From positions 1 to 29,844 of the forward strand of contig CAYNDB010000018.1 in NCBI GenBank assembly GCA_964395915.1: 29,844 nucleotides of DNA, read 5' to 3'. The position numbers were made by a program, and so were the translations under genes. Positions 1 through 7,247 of this stretch are shown in pieces. Under the pieces are notes generated by a model that was not told the DNA's origin, ran no database searches, and was given only the letters and a program-made list of their open reading frames with translations. This DNA comes from CAYNDB01 sp964395915. GTDB taxonomy: Bacteria > Nitrospinota_A > UBA7883 > JAJRTC01. The stretch's first letter is position 1. Every line of letters starts with the position of its first letter.

Positions 1-32
1 CTCTCATCCCGACCATAATTTCAACAGGTTAT

Positions 33-61
33 AAAAACCGCTGGATTGGCAAACGGTTTTT
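33..61. terminator. Terminator-like hairpin downstream of the RND operon
   Basis: An 8-bp inverted repeat, AAAAACCG (33-40) and CGGTTTTT (54-61), encloses a 13-nt loop, so on either strand the stem ends in a run of T. It lies about 150 bp beyond the stop codon of the minus-strand RND gene and could end that operon or serve a convergent gene outside the window. The stem has only three G-C pairs, so it would be a weak terminator. No gene is visible in 1-214. Confidence 0.4.
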
Positions 62-214
62 CGCCACCATATCCCCCGCCTTATAATTTTCAAACCATTT
101 TTTAGTAGTCTATCCGAAAAAGTTTTCTCTAAACGAAAGATAAATCTTATCGTTAATTTATTTATTGGGAGCTGGGACCTGCGCTGAAACTGTAAAAGCT
201 AATGTAGCCAAGAT

Positions 215-3200
215 TTATATTCCATGGGTCAATATTCTTTTAGCAGACGACCTTAGCTGTAAGCCGCTGGTAAACAAGCAGGGAATAATAAAAAGCACAT
301 AGATCGTGGAGGTTATCATTCCTCCCACGGTCGGCGTGGCTATCGGCTTCATTATTTCCATCCCGGAGCCGGAAGAAAACATTACCGGCAGAAGCGATAA
401 TATCGTTGTGCAAACAGTCATAAGCTTTGGACGCAGGCGCAAAGCGGAACCTTCGAGAACAGCCGCCTCGATGGAACCGTCTGTTTGCGCCCCAGTTTCA
501 GTTCGGCTTTTCTCCAGCGCTTGCCGCAGGAAAATTACCATTATGATTCCGGTTTGCGTGGCCACGGCGAATACGGCTATGTAGCCCACCCAGACTGCGA
601 TCGTCATCGGATACCCCAATACCCACTGCAGCCATATCCCGCCGACAAAAGCATATGGTATGGAGAGCATTATGAGAACAGCGTCAACTATGGATCTGAA
701 CGTATACATAAGTAGAACGAAAATAATCATCAAGGTTAGCGGCGCTATGATGAGCAACTTTTTGCGGGCGGCTATTTCGTACTGAAATTGCCCTGCCCAC
801 TCCAGCTGATAGCCGTCCGGTAATGTCAGTTTCTCGGCAAGGAAGGTCTTCGCGCGCGTAACATAAGTTCCCGCTTCGATTCCGGTGATATCTATGTATA
901 TATACCCTGTAAGCAGGCCATCCTCATCCCGGATCATCTCAGGCAGCCTTTTAACTTTTACAGTGGCAACGTTGAAGAGGGTAGTAATTTCACCTTCCCC
1001 GGTCACTATCAAAAGGTTGGAAATCTTATCGAGCGTATCGATATAATCGATGGCGTACTGAACGTTTAACGGGACTTGCATGTTTTCGTTGTTGATCCAA
1101 CCTACGTTTTCACCACCCAGCGCATAGCGGATGTGTAGCAACGCCTCGTCGACACGAATGCCGTAGCTGGCCAGCCGGTCATAGTCGAAATCAACGTCGA
1201 TAAAATATCCAACCGAAATACGTTCGGCGATTACGCTTTGCGTATTGGGAAACTCCTTGAGCGAGGTTTCTATTTTTTTTGCGATAATTTCAATTTCTTT
1301 AAGATCGCGTCCTTTTACTTTCAATCCTACAGGGGTTTGGATACCGGTCGTTTGCATGTCCACCCTCGCCCGAACTGGTTGCGTCCAGGCGTTTACGAAT
1401 CCGGTAATTTTCATTTCCTTATCCATTTCTTCGATTAATCGCTCCATTGTCATCCCCTCTCTCCATTCGGATTTTGGACGCAATGTTATGGTCGATTCAA
1501 TCATGGTGAAAGGAGCTGGATCGGTGGCGGTATCCGCTCGCCCCAATTTACCGAAGACCGTTTTCACCTCTGGAAATTTTTTTAGTTTTTTATCTATCCG
1601 TTGCAAAATCCACCCGGCCTCTTTCGCCGGCAAGCCAGGGAGCGTCGTTGGCATGTAAAGAATGGAACCTTCATCCAGCTCTGGCATGAACGCCTTTTCG
1701 AAGCTTATCAGGATGGGAATGGTAGCTATCAGAACAATAACATTCAGCGCGAGAAAAGAATGTTTGAATCTCAAAACAGTTTCCAACGTTCGCTTGTACC
1801 ACCTGAGCGGGAAGTCGTTCGTTTTCGTGGTCGGCAGGGGCCGCTTGCCGCCGAACATGTAAAGGATAAGAGCCGGAAGTAAAACAAACGTCAGCAGGGT
1901 GGAGAGAAACATGGCGAATGTTTTGCCGTAGGCGAGCGGATCAAACAGCTTTCCCTCTTTGGCTCCCAGAAAAAATACTGGTAAGAATGAAACAATAATG
2001 ATCAAAAGTGAAAAAAACAGTGGCCTTGCCATCCTTGTTATCGAGGCCATAATAATTCGCCTGCGTTCCGTTTTACTGGTTGCCCCCCTCGTTGAAAGTT
2101 CGGACATGCAGTTTTCCACCATTACAATTGTCGCGTCCGCCATTTCCCCCATGGCCAGAAACAGGCCAGCGATCGAGAAAAGGTTGAGCGTCTGATGAAA
2201 TAAGTAAAGAGGTAAAAAGGTGAATAACACACTAAGCGTAAGCAGAAGCGTGGGGGCGATGACGGTCCTGCCGTTTTTTAAAAAAAGAACCATCACCAGT
2301 ATCACGACAACAAGCTCATACGCCAGAGTCTTGAAAAATGTGGATATCGCGCCGCTTATCAGGGGTGAGCGGTCATACGCGGTTACTATGCTGATACCTT
2401 CGGGCAGTGTTTTTTCAATCCGCGTAAGCTTTTCCTTGATCCGTTTCGTTAGCGTTAATACATTTTCATCCTGCTTGATAATAACTATCCCGCCTACAAC
2501 CTCACCGTCGCCATTAAAATCGGCGATCCCTCTGCGCAAATCATAACCGACCTGGATATACCCTACATCCCGGATCAACACTGGATCGCCATTTCTGAAA
2601 TATCCGATCACAGCCGACTCTATCTGGTCGATACTTTCCGCTTTGGCGATTCCCCTGATCTGATAATCCCGATTGTTCACCTCCAGCAGCCTTCCGCCCG
2701 CCTCATCGAATATCGACTCCAGCGCCGAGACCAGTTCTTTAAGAGAGACTCCCGTTTCCGCCAAAAGCGGGGGATAGATTTTTAACTGATACTGTTTTTC
2801 AAGGCCACCGATAGTCGCGACCTCAGCCACTCCTTCAACCGATTCCAGCGTGGGTTTAATGAGCTCTTCCTGAATACGGCGTATTTCCCGAAGGTCATGG
2901 CTGTTGTCGCTATCCAGCAAAACGTACTGGTATACCCACCCCATGGCGCTTGCCTGTGGGCCGATTTCTATTTGCGCATCAGCGGGAAGTTTAGGTCTGA
3001 TCGAATTAAGGCGATCCACCACTCTGTTTTTAACCATGCCTGTATCGGCGTCGTTTTCCATTATCACGTAAATAAAAGAGTAACCGAGGTATGACATCCC
3101 ACGTATTGTCCGAACTCCTTTTATCCCGGACATTGAAAGAATGAGCGGATGTGTAATCTTGGTTTCAAGTAGCTGAGAGCTTCTGGGCCATTTCGAATAG

Positions 3201-3346
3201 ATTATCAACTGAGGATCGGAAATATCGGGAATCGCGTCAAGCGGGGAATTTTTTATCGCATACACGCTAAGCAAAACCCCAAGCGCTATCAGAAAACCCA
3301 CAACCCGGCGATACTTTACCGATCCGTTAATGATTCTGGTGAGCAA
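215..3346 (-). CDS. CusA/CzcA-type heavy-metal RND efflux transporter
   Basis: Inner-membrane pump subunit of a tripartite metal exporter, driven by proton influx. The usual RND architecture is visible: one N-terminal helix, a long periplasmic loop, helices 2-6, a second loop and helices 8-12. The three methionines that bind Cu(I)/Ag(I) in E. coli CusA (M573, M623, M672) are present as M565 (ILYMPTTLPG), M615 (APFTMIES) and M664 (RVDMQTTGI), at a constant offset of 8. Of the CusA proton relay, Asp (D404, in EMADATIV) and Lys (K974, in RLRPKLMTV) are kept, but the E939 position is Gln (Q931, in ATQTGIIM). I chose the TTG start at 3346: it has AAGGAAG 5 nt upstream and gives a CusA-like N-terminus (LLTRIING), 1043 aa. 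An ATG at 3397 would add 17 residues. The gene overlaps the adaptor gene by 20 nt, so it is probably translationally coupled. The family is sure; the metal is inferred. Confidence 0.93.
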   Translation of the reverse strand: MLTRIINGSVKYRRVVGFLIALGVLLSVYAIKNSPLDAIPDISDPQLIIYSKWPRSSQLLETKITHPLILSMSGIKGVRTIRGMSYLGYSFIYVIMENDADTGMVKNRVVDRLNSIRPKLPADAQIEIGPQASAMGWVYQYVLLDSDNSHDLREIRRIQEELIKPTLESVEGVAEVATIGGLEKQYQLKIYPPLLAETGVSLKELVSALESIFDEAGGRLLEVNNRDYQIRGIAKAESIDQIESAVIGYFRNGDPVLIRDVGYIQVGYDLRRGIADFNGDGEVVGGIVIIKQDENVLTLTKRIKEKLTRIEKTLPEGISIVTAYDRSPLISGAISTFFKTLAYELVVVILVMVLFLKNGRTVIAPTLLLTLSVLFTFLPLYLFHQTLNLFSIAGLFLAMGEMADATIVMVENCMSELSTRGATSKTERRRIIMASITRMARPLFFSLLIIIVSFLPVFFLGAKEGKLFDPLAYGKTFAMFLSTLLTFVLLPALILYMFGGKRPLPTTKTNDFPLRWYKRTLETVLRFKHSFLALNVIVLIATIPILISFEKAFMPELDEGSILYMPTTLPGLPAKEAGWILQRIDKKLKKFPEVKTVFGKLGRADTATDPAPFTMIESTITLRPKSEWREGMTMERLIEEMDKEMKITGFVNAWTQPVRARVDMQTTGIQTPVGLKVKGRDLKEIEIIAKKIETSLKEFPNTQSVIAERISVGYFIDVDFDYDRLASYGIRVDEALLHIRYALGGENVGWINNENMQVPLNVQYAIDYIDTLDKISNLLIVTGEGEITTLFNVATVKVKRLPEMIRDEDGLLTGYIYIDITGIEAGTYVTRAKTFLAEKLTLPDGYQLEWAGQFQYEIAARKKLLIIAPLTLMIIFVLLMYTFRSIVDAVLIMLSIPYAFVGGIWLQWVLGYPMTIAVWVGYIAVFAVATQTGIIMVIFLRQALEKSRTETGAQTDGSIEAAVLEGSALRLRPKLMTVCTTILSLLPVMFSSGSGMEIMKPIATPTVGGMITSTIYVLFIIPCLFTSGLQLRSSAKRILTHGI

Positions 3347-4007
3347 GTTTACTTCCTTTCTCTTCCTTCGAATACAGCTTGTACTGAGCGTCGACAAAAA
3401 AACTCCCGAACGTTACAACTTCTTCATAGGCTTTCAACCCATGAAGGATTTGAGTGTAAAGCTCGCCTCGGTGGCCGGCGGTGATATTCCGTGGTATGTA
3501 TTGGTTGTTCGCCCCTGACACATATACGACTTTTCGACCCTCTTCCTCTATAATCGCTTCATTGGGAATCGCCATGCTCCGGCCAAAATCGATGATGATT
3601 TCCATAACGTAAAGTTTTGCATTCCCATACCATTTGTCTTCAAGGTCTGTTTCTACAATCACTCCGTCTCCATTGGCGACAACCCTGACGACCCTCCCCT
3701 GTAACACAAGGTCTCTCCCCACAAGTGGAAATATACGCGTTTTCTGGCCATCCCTTATAAGCTTCGCGTCTTCTCCATAAACACGCCCATGCACACGCTT
3801 TGTCACAGGGTTCACCGATCCCGCGGTTCTGATCCACTTCTCTATTCTTTGAGTCGACACTTTGGCAAGAGTCAACGTTATCGTTTCTCCCTGCTCCACG
3901 TCGATCCGAACACCATCGGCTAGACGCTCCATGTTCCCATGCGCATAAACGCTTCCCGACAACAGGGCCAGAATCGATATGAGAACAAAGAGTTTTTTCA
4001 TGACCAT
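3327..4007 (-). CDS. Short CusB-like periplasmic adaptor (membrane fusion protein)
   Basis: A 226-residue secreted protein with a signal peptide ending near residue 22 (SVYA). Its C-terminal half matches HlyD/CusB adaptors: a beta-barrel segment, then AIPNEAIIEEEGRKVVYV, a PRNITAGHRGEL turn and the membrane-proximal ending VVTFGSFFVDAQYKL, close to the 'SGLFLIDSE' end of CusB. CusB-type adaptors are usually about 380-420 residues. Here the alpha-helical hairpin and lipoyl half that reach the outer-membrane channel are missing or cut down to a few strands. The reading frame is intact, with no sign of a frameshift, so this looks like a reduced form rather than a pseudogene. The start lies 5 nt after the beta-propeller gene with no clear Shine-Dalgarno site. 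ATG 4001 is an equally possible start. It probably works with the overlapping RND gene. Confidence 0.8.
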   Translation of the reverse strand: MVMKKLFVLISILALLSGSVYAHGNMERLADGVRIDVEQGETITLTLAKVSTQRIEKWIRTAGSVNPVTKRVHGRVYGEDAKLIRDGQKTRIFPLVGRDLVLQGRVVRVVANGDGVIVETDLEDKWYGNAKLYVMEIIIDFGRSMAIPNEAIIEEEGRKVVYVSGANNQYIPRNITAGHRGELYTQILHGLKAYEEVVTFGSFFVDAQYKLYSKEEKGSKLAHQNH

Positions 4008-4012
4008 AAAGC

Positions 4013-5203
4013 TTAATGGCAGTAAAGGTCTTGCCCCTCCAAAATAGAAGATCCCCAGGGATATAGCCCCACGTTGGGAACACGCGTGACCGCATTGGTT
4101 TTCCCATCAATGACATAAAGGGAATGATCGCGGGAACTGGTCAGATACATTTTCTCCCCCTGCGCGTCCGTGGCGGCTGTTTCCAGCTCCAGGTTGACAC
4201 CAATTTTGATACGCCCAGCAGGTCTCAATTTTTTCAAGTCATATACGTAAACAAAACTGCTGGATCTGCTTATGACAAAAGCCTTGTCGTGAGAAAAATT
4301 CACGCCGATCATTTCCGGCCCCGCCTCCAGCGTGGCGATTACTTCGTTCTTTTTAACATCGATGATAGAGATCGTTTCATCACCGTTATTGACCACAACC
4401 ATTTTTGTTCCATCCGGGCTTGGATAGGCGCGCCAGGGATCGGCCCCCACCTTGATTACCTTGATTACTTTATCTTCCCTTGTATCGATCACTCCGACCA
4501 CGCCAAGATCCCCATCGGCGGCATACAGGTATCTGCCGTCCCTTGTGATAGAAGCGTTGGATATTCCTTTGATTTCGCTCAGATATTTTTTGGGATCGAG
4601 CTTGCTCACACGAGGCATGTTTCCTATTTTAATTTTCTTTAGCAGTTCATGACGTGTAACATCGATCACGCCGACCCAGTGGGCGCCATAGTTTCCAACA
4701 TAGGCTTTTGAGCCGTCGGGAAGAAACGTGATGTTTAGCGGTTCGGCAAAACCTTTTATGGTTTTTATCTTTTTTAGAGATACAAGGTCGATAATGGAAA
4801 TCGAATCTCCATCCGGATTCCCCTGGTAGTAATAACGGCTGTCGGGAGTTATGGCCAGATGCTCCGGCCCAAAATCAACAGGTATCGATTTGATGAGTTT
4901 AAGGGTCGCAACATCGATGATATAGGCTTTGTTGGAGCGTGTCCCTCCCGTCACAACACGGCGGCCGTCCGGCGTCATCGCGGCCATATGGGGGTTCACC
5001 CACTTGCCGAGAAATACTTTGCCGATCATTTTGTTTGTTTTTAAATCCATAAATCCTATGTCATTTGAATCACGGTTTACGATTACGCAGACAGACCTTG
5101 GGTCCTTGATTTTTATCTTGTCACCGCTATTGGCCTCCTCGCCAGACACCAGTGGCGGGAAAAAGAGCAATAACGCAAGCGCCAGAAAATATGTTTTTCT
5201 CAT
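4013..5203 (-). CDS. Secreted YVTN/YncE-like beta-propeller protein
   Basis: A 396-residue protein with a signal peptide (residues 1-21, cleavage near VSGEE). The rest is a series of roughly 40-residue blade repeats with the YVTN pattern: a D-x-K/T start, 'TPDGRRVVTGG', 'TPDSRYYYQGN', 'LPDGSKAYVGN', 'TRDGRYLYAAD', 'SPDGTKMVVVNNGDETISI' and 'TSRDHSLYVID'. About seven blades can be counted. This fold occurs in periplasmic and surface proteins such as YncE and the heme-d1 propellers NirF/NirS, and in DUF5074 proteins of Bacteroides B12-uptake loci. No CxxCH heme site is present. AAGGAG 8 nt before the ATG fixes the start. It lies between the porin (49 nt upstream) and the adaptor (5 nt downstream), so it belongs to the same transcript. 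Its ligand is unknown; a metal or corrinoid chaperone or sensor is inference from context. Confidence 0.85.
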   Translation of the reverse strand: MRKTYFLALALLLFFPPLVSGEEANSGDKIKIKDPRSVCVIVNRDSNDIGFMDLKTNKMIGKVFLGKWVNPHMAAMTPDGRRVVTGGTRSNKAYIIDVATLKLIKSIPVDFGPEHLAITPDSRYYYQGNPDGDSISIIDLVSLKKIKTIKGFAEPLNITFLPDGSKAYVGNYGAHWVGVIDVTRHELLKKIKIGNMPRVSKLDPKKYLSEIKGISNASITRDGRYLYAADGDLGVVGVIDTREDKVIKVIKVGADPWRAYPSPDGTKMVVVNNGDETISIIDVKKNEVIATLEAGPEMIGVNFSHDKAFVISRSSSFVYVYDLKKLRPAGRIKIGVNLELETAATDAQGEKMYLTSSRDHSLYVIDGKTNAVTRVPNVGLYPWGSSILEGQDLYCH

Positions 5204-5252
5204 CTCAGTTTCTCCTTGAAATAGTCTTTTAATGAGCGGTTATTATTAATAG

Positions 5253-6674
5253 TTAAAAATCGAGCTGGACCCTTATCCCCGGTAACAGATAGCTTTTTTC
5301 TTTACCCCCCTCATTGGAATTCACAAGGTATTGGGCATGAAAAGACGTTCTCAGGTTTTCTGTGAGAAAAAGGTTGTAATAGGCTTCTACCAGAGACTCT
5401 TTCACACCGTTGGCCATATCCGCATTAAGAAACGCAATGGCGAATGAATCCTGAATCCCGAAGGTGTGAGGTGTTTTCATCTCAATTCCGCCACTGTAAA
5501 AATAATCGTCACGGTCATACTTTTCTGAAGTAAACCTATTTCCGAATCTTGCGAAAACAGTTATCGCCGCATTTATTTTCTGGTCCGCGCTTATACCCCA
5601 TGCGATGTTTTCCCGTTTTGAGCTCTCGTTAAATCTGACCCAGGCGCGGTAATGACCTATTTGCAATCCTGGGATATGCGATAGATACTCCACTTCAAAA
5701 AGAGAATAAACTTTCTGCGCCAGCCCTTGTTCAACACTGGCGCCACGTTGCACTCCGGCCCTGAAAATCAAGCCGATCTTTGGATCGTAAGCGGCCATGA
5801 CGCCTGCGCCGTTCGACGGAGGAGCCAGCAAAATATTATTGACCAAGCCGTCCGTAATGAATTGCATGGTTTCATCATTGGCAACCGCGTTCAGGTCGAA
5901 ATAGTTGGTCAGATCAAGCATGCCAGCCGATATGGTAAGTTTCTGATCCATTAACTCCGTCCTCAGCCAGACCTCCCGGACATTGGCCCTCTTATCCACT
6001 TCACGCCTAGCCACATCGCTCGTGAGCAAAGATAAGTTTGCGATTTTAAGATCTGGCGAGGACCCGCCGATGGCTTCTATATCGAGGAAAAACAAGGTAT
6101 ACAAAGCCGGCTTGCCGATAAAATAAATATCCGTCGAGCCGACGCCAAACAAGTCCTGAACAGCTTCATCCTCACCGCTTACCCTGAACGTTTCCTGAAG
6201 AGTGGCCGTCGAGCTGACACCTATATTGATACCCTTAGCTTCCCGCTCATCGAGCGCATTCTGAATCTGCTCTCCGATAGTTTGTCTCCTGTATACTTTT
6301 TCCCTCTGGTAAGTGGACTCTTTATGCAATGAAAGCCCGTCGTTCGGGCATTTACCGTCCAAGCGATTGTCATACTCGTGCCCGTTTTCACAAACCCATA
6401 TTTCTTTTTGTTTTATTATCATCTCCGGCTCGGAGAGGACCGTTTTGCTCTCGAGATCCCTTAGTTGATCCTCCAGTTCCTGTAGCCTGTTTTCCAACAG
6501 ATCGAAATCTTTTGCGCCAGAATTATTCTGCGTCGTTTCGGTCACTTCTTCAGCGAATACGGAATCCGCTAAAAGCAACGAACCGAACGAAAATAATTGG
6601 AGTAAAATAAAAAACGTAAATGCAAAACCTTTGTTCCTAATTTGAAATCCCTCTTTATCATCTGGAGTTCTCAT
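5253..6674 (-). CDS. OprB-like outer-membrane porin with N-terminal metal-knuckle motif
   Basis: A 473-residue outer-membrane protein. The signal peptide is at about residues 15-41 (cleavage VFA/EE). A short coiled coil follows (residues 57-78, FDLLENRLQELEDQLRDLE), then a knuckle C95-x3-H99...GKC109PNDG, then a beta-barrel from about residue 150. The C-terminal part (ITVFARFGN, FYSGGIE, VEAYYNLFLTENL, YLLPGIRVQLDF) fits the OprB carbohydrate-selective porin family, including the terminal phenylalanine. The knuckle resembles the heavy-metal-binding domain of metal-efflux adaptors (CPMHP...GKCPxCGM) with the last Cys replaced by Asp. I chose ATG 6674, which has AGAAGGAGAGG upstream. An in-frame extension to 6779 lacks support and would bury the signal peptide. 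First gene of the porin-propeller-adaptor-RND run, with a cobalamin riboswitch upstream. It is not a TolC-type channel. Confidence 0.8.
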   Translation of the reverse strand: MRTPDDKEGFQIRNKGFAFTFFILLQLFSFGSLLLADSVFAEEVTETTQNNSGAKDFDLLENRLQELEDQLRDLESKTVLSEPEMIIKQKEIWVCENGHEYDNRLDGKCPNDGLSLHKESTYQREKVYRRQTIGEQIQNALDEREAKGINIGVSSTATLQETFRVSGEDEAVQDLFGVGSTDIYFIGKPALYTLFFLDIEAIGGSSPDLKIANLSLLTSDVARREVDKRANVREVWLRTELMDQKLTISAGMLDLTNYFDLNAVANDETMQFITDGLVNNILLAPPSNGAGVMAAYDPKIGLIFRAGVQRGASVEQGLAQKVYSLFEVEYLSHIPGLQIGHYRAWVRFNESSKRENIAWGISADQKINAAITVFARFGNRFTSEKYDRDDYFYSGGIEMKTPHTFGIQDSFAIAFLNADMANGVKESLVEAYYNLFLTENLRTSFHAQYLVNSNEGGKEKSYLLPGIRVQLDF

Positions 6675-6724
6675 CCTGTTTGCCTCTCCTTCTCGTCCGT
6701 CCGGACATTTACAGCCGTTTTCAT
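6671..6724 (-). CDS. Possible 17-codon leader ORF coupled to the porin gene
   Basis: A short frame (MKTAVNVRTDEKERQTG) begins with ATG 6724 after AAAGGAG at a 7-nt spacing. Its TGA overlaps the porin ATG in an ATGA. Its own ATG also overlaps the TGA of the upstream 73-codon frame. Such overlaps suggest translational coupling or a leader peptide, but the porin has its own Shine-Dalgarno site inside this ORF. No homology is recognised, and a chance ORF of this size is quite possible. Confidence 0.25.
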   Translation of the reverse strand: MKTAVNVRTDEKERQTG

Positions 6725-6942
6725 TTAATCGCTCCTTTAGAAATATTCTGGTTAGACAGCAAATCCCGCATATCCACACTTCTCCAGCGTATTCGACTAA
6801 AGGAGTGACGCAACATATGGGGTGGGTAGGTGATTATCGCTTGTAACGCAATATCGAAAAAAAGGGCTTTGGAAGGAACGGACAGGGGGCGACGGGGCGA
6901 GAAGCCGACGATCAAGATCGAAAAGAAAAATAAACCAACCAT
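6721..6942 (-). pseudogene. Degraded tyrosine recombinase C-terminal remnant (73-codon frame)
   Basis: The frame starts at ATG 6942 (AAGGA 7 nt upstream) and stops at 6721. Residues 37-73 read ITYPPHMLRHSFSR, then VDMRDLLSNQNISKGAIK. This matches the box II region of XerC/XerD-type tyrosine recombinases: 'SPHKLRHSFATHLL...GADLRxLQxLLGHxNISTTQIYTH'. The HxLRH motif and the NIS...I spacing survive. The GH of LLGH is lost, the catalytic Tyr position is Lys and a stop follows. The first 36 residues do not resemble a recombinase. I read it as a relic of an integrase lying between the riboswitch and the porin operon. It may still be translated as a leader. The match is short, hence the low confidence. 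Confidence 0.35.
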
Positions 6943-6968
6943 CCCAGTTTCCTTCTAATGAAACCGGG
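6943..6968 (-). promoter_or_regulatory. Hairpin between riboswitch and operon (possible expression platform)
   Basis: On the minus strand CCCGGTTTC pairs with GAAACTGGG (9 bp, one G-U) around an 8-nt loop. The loop and 3' arm contain the AAGGA that precedes ATG 6942. A T-rich tract (6923-6934) follows about 9 nt after the stem. The element lies 57 nt beyond riboswitch stem P1, where a terminator or a site-sequestering helix would be expected. The gap between stem and T tract is too long for a textbook terminator. Confidence 0.35.
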
Positions 6969-7024
6969 AAGCCGTTTTTCTTCCACGCTCTGAGAAACCA
7001 TAGCCCGAATCCTCAGAATATCAA

Positions 7025-7183
7025 ATTGTGGGTAAGTCTTCTGGCTTCCGTATCAACCTACTCACCGCGCCTTCCCATCTATAAAGACAGTGACGTTATG
7101 CGGTTTTCGTCCTCGGTTACAGTGGCGGGTCCGCGACGGATTTAAACCGCCTTCCTCTTTATGGCAATATTGCCACCCACAAT
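7025..7183 (-). promoter_or_regulatory. Cobalamin (vitamin B12) riboswitch
   Basis: The minus strand carries the conserved core of the cobalamin aptamer. Stem P1 is a perfect 9-bp pair, ATTGTGGGT (7183-7175) with ACCCACAAT (7033-7025). Then come GGTTTAAATCC (7148-7138), GCGGACCCGCCACTGTAAC (ending near 7118, with the invariant GCCACTG at 7126-7120) and the B12 box AGCCAGAAGACTTACC (7046-7031). These match the family consensus in order and spacing. Such RNAs bind adenosyl- or other cobalamins and usually switch the downstream gene off when B12 is plentiful. The next same-strand genes are the recombinase relic, the leader ORF and then the OprB-like porin at 6674, about 350 nt away. The structure is clear; which gene it controls is inference from strand and order. 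Confidence 0.93.
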
Positions 7184-7192
7184 ACGCCTGTA

Positions 7193-7221
7193 AAACTACA
7201 GGGGCGATGTTTTATTGTCAA
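7193..7221 (-). promoter_or_regulatory. Sigma70-like promoter of the riboswitch transcript
   Basis: A perfect -35 TTGACA (7221-7216), a 17-nt spacer and a -10-like TAGTTT (7198-7193, 3/6 to consensus). The predicted transcript start, near 7186, is only a few nucleotides before riboswitch stem P1 (7183). That fit supports both elements and suggests the aptamer begins the mRNA rather than lying inside a longer one. Confidence 0.6.
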
Positions 7222-7247
7222 CAGGAAAATAAAAAGTGAAAATTAAA

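Noticed and set aside
3640..4116. 158-codon minus-strand frame overlapping the adaptor and propeller genes
   Set aside because: No family features; it covers the adaptor in another frame.
4124..4642. 172-codon plus-strand frame opposite the beta-propeller gene
   Set aside because: Low-complexity antisense shadow; the minus-strand frame has a signal peptide, repeats and a ribosome-binding site.
6675..6779. Longer porin start with a Cys-rich N-terminus
   Set aside because: It would bury the signal peptide; the ATG at 6674 has a strong Shine-Dalgarno site.
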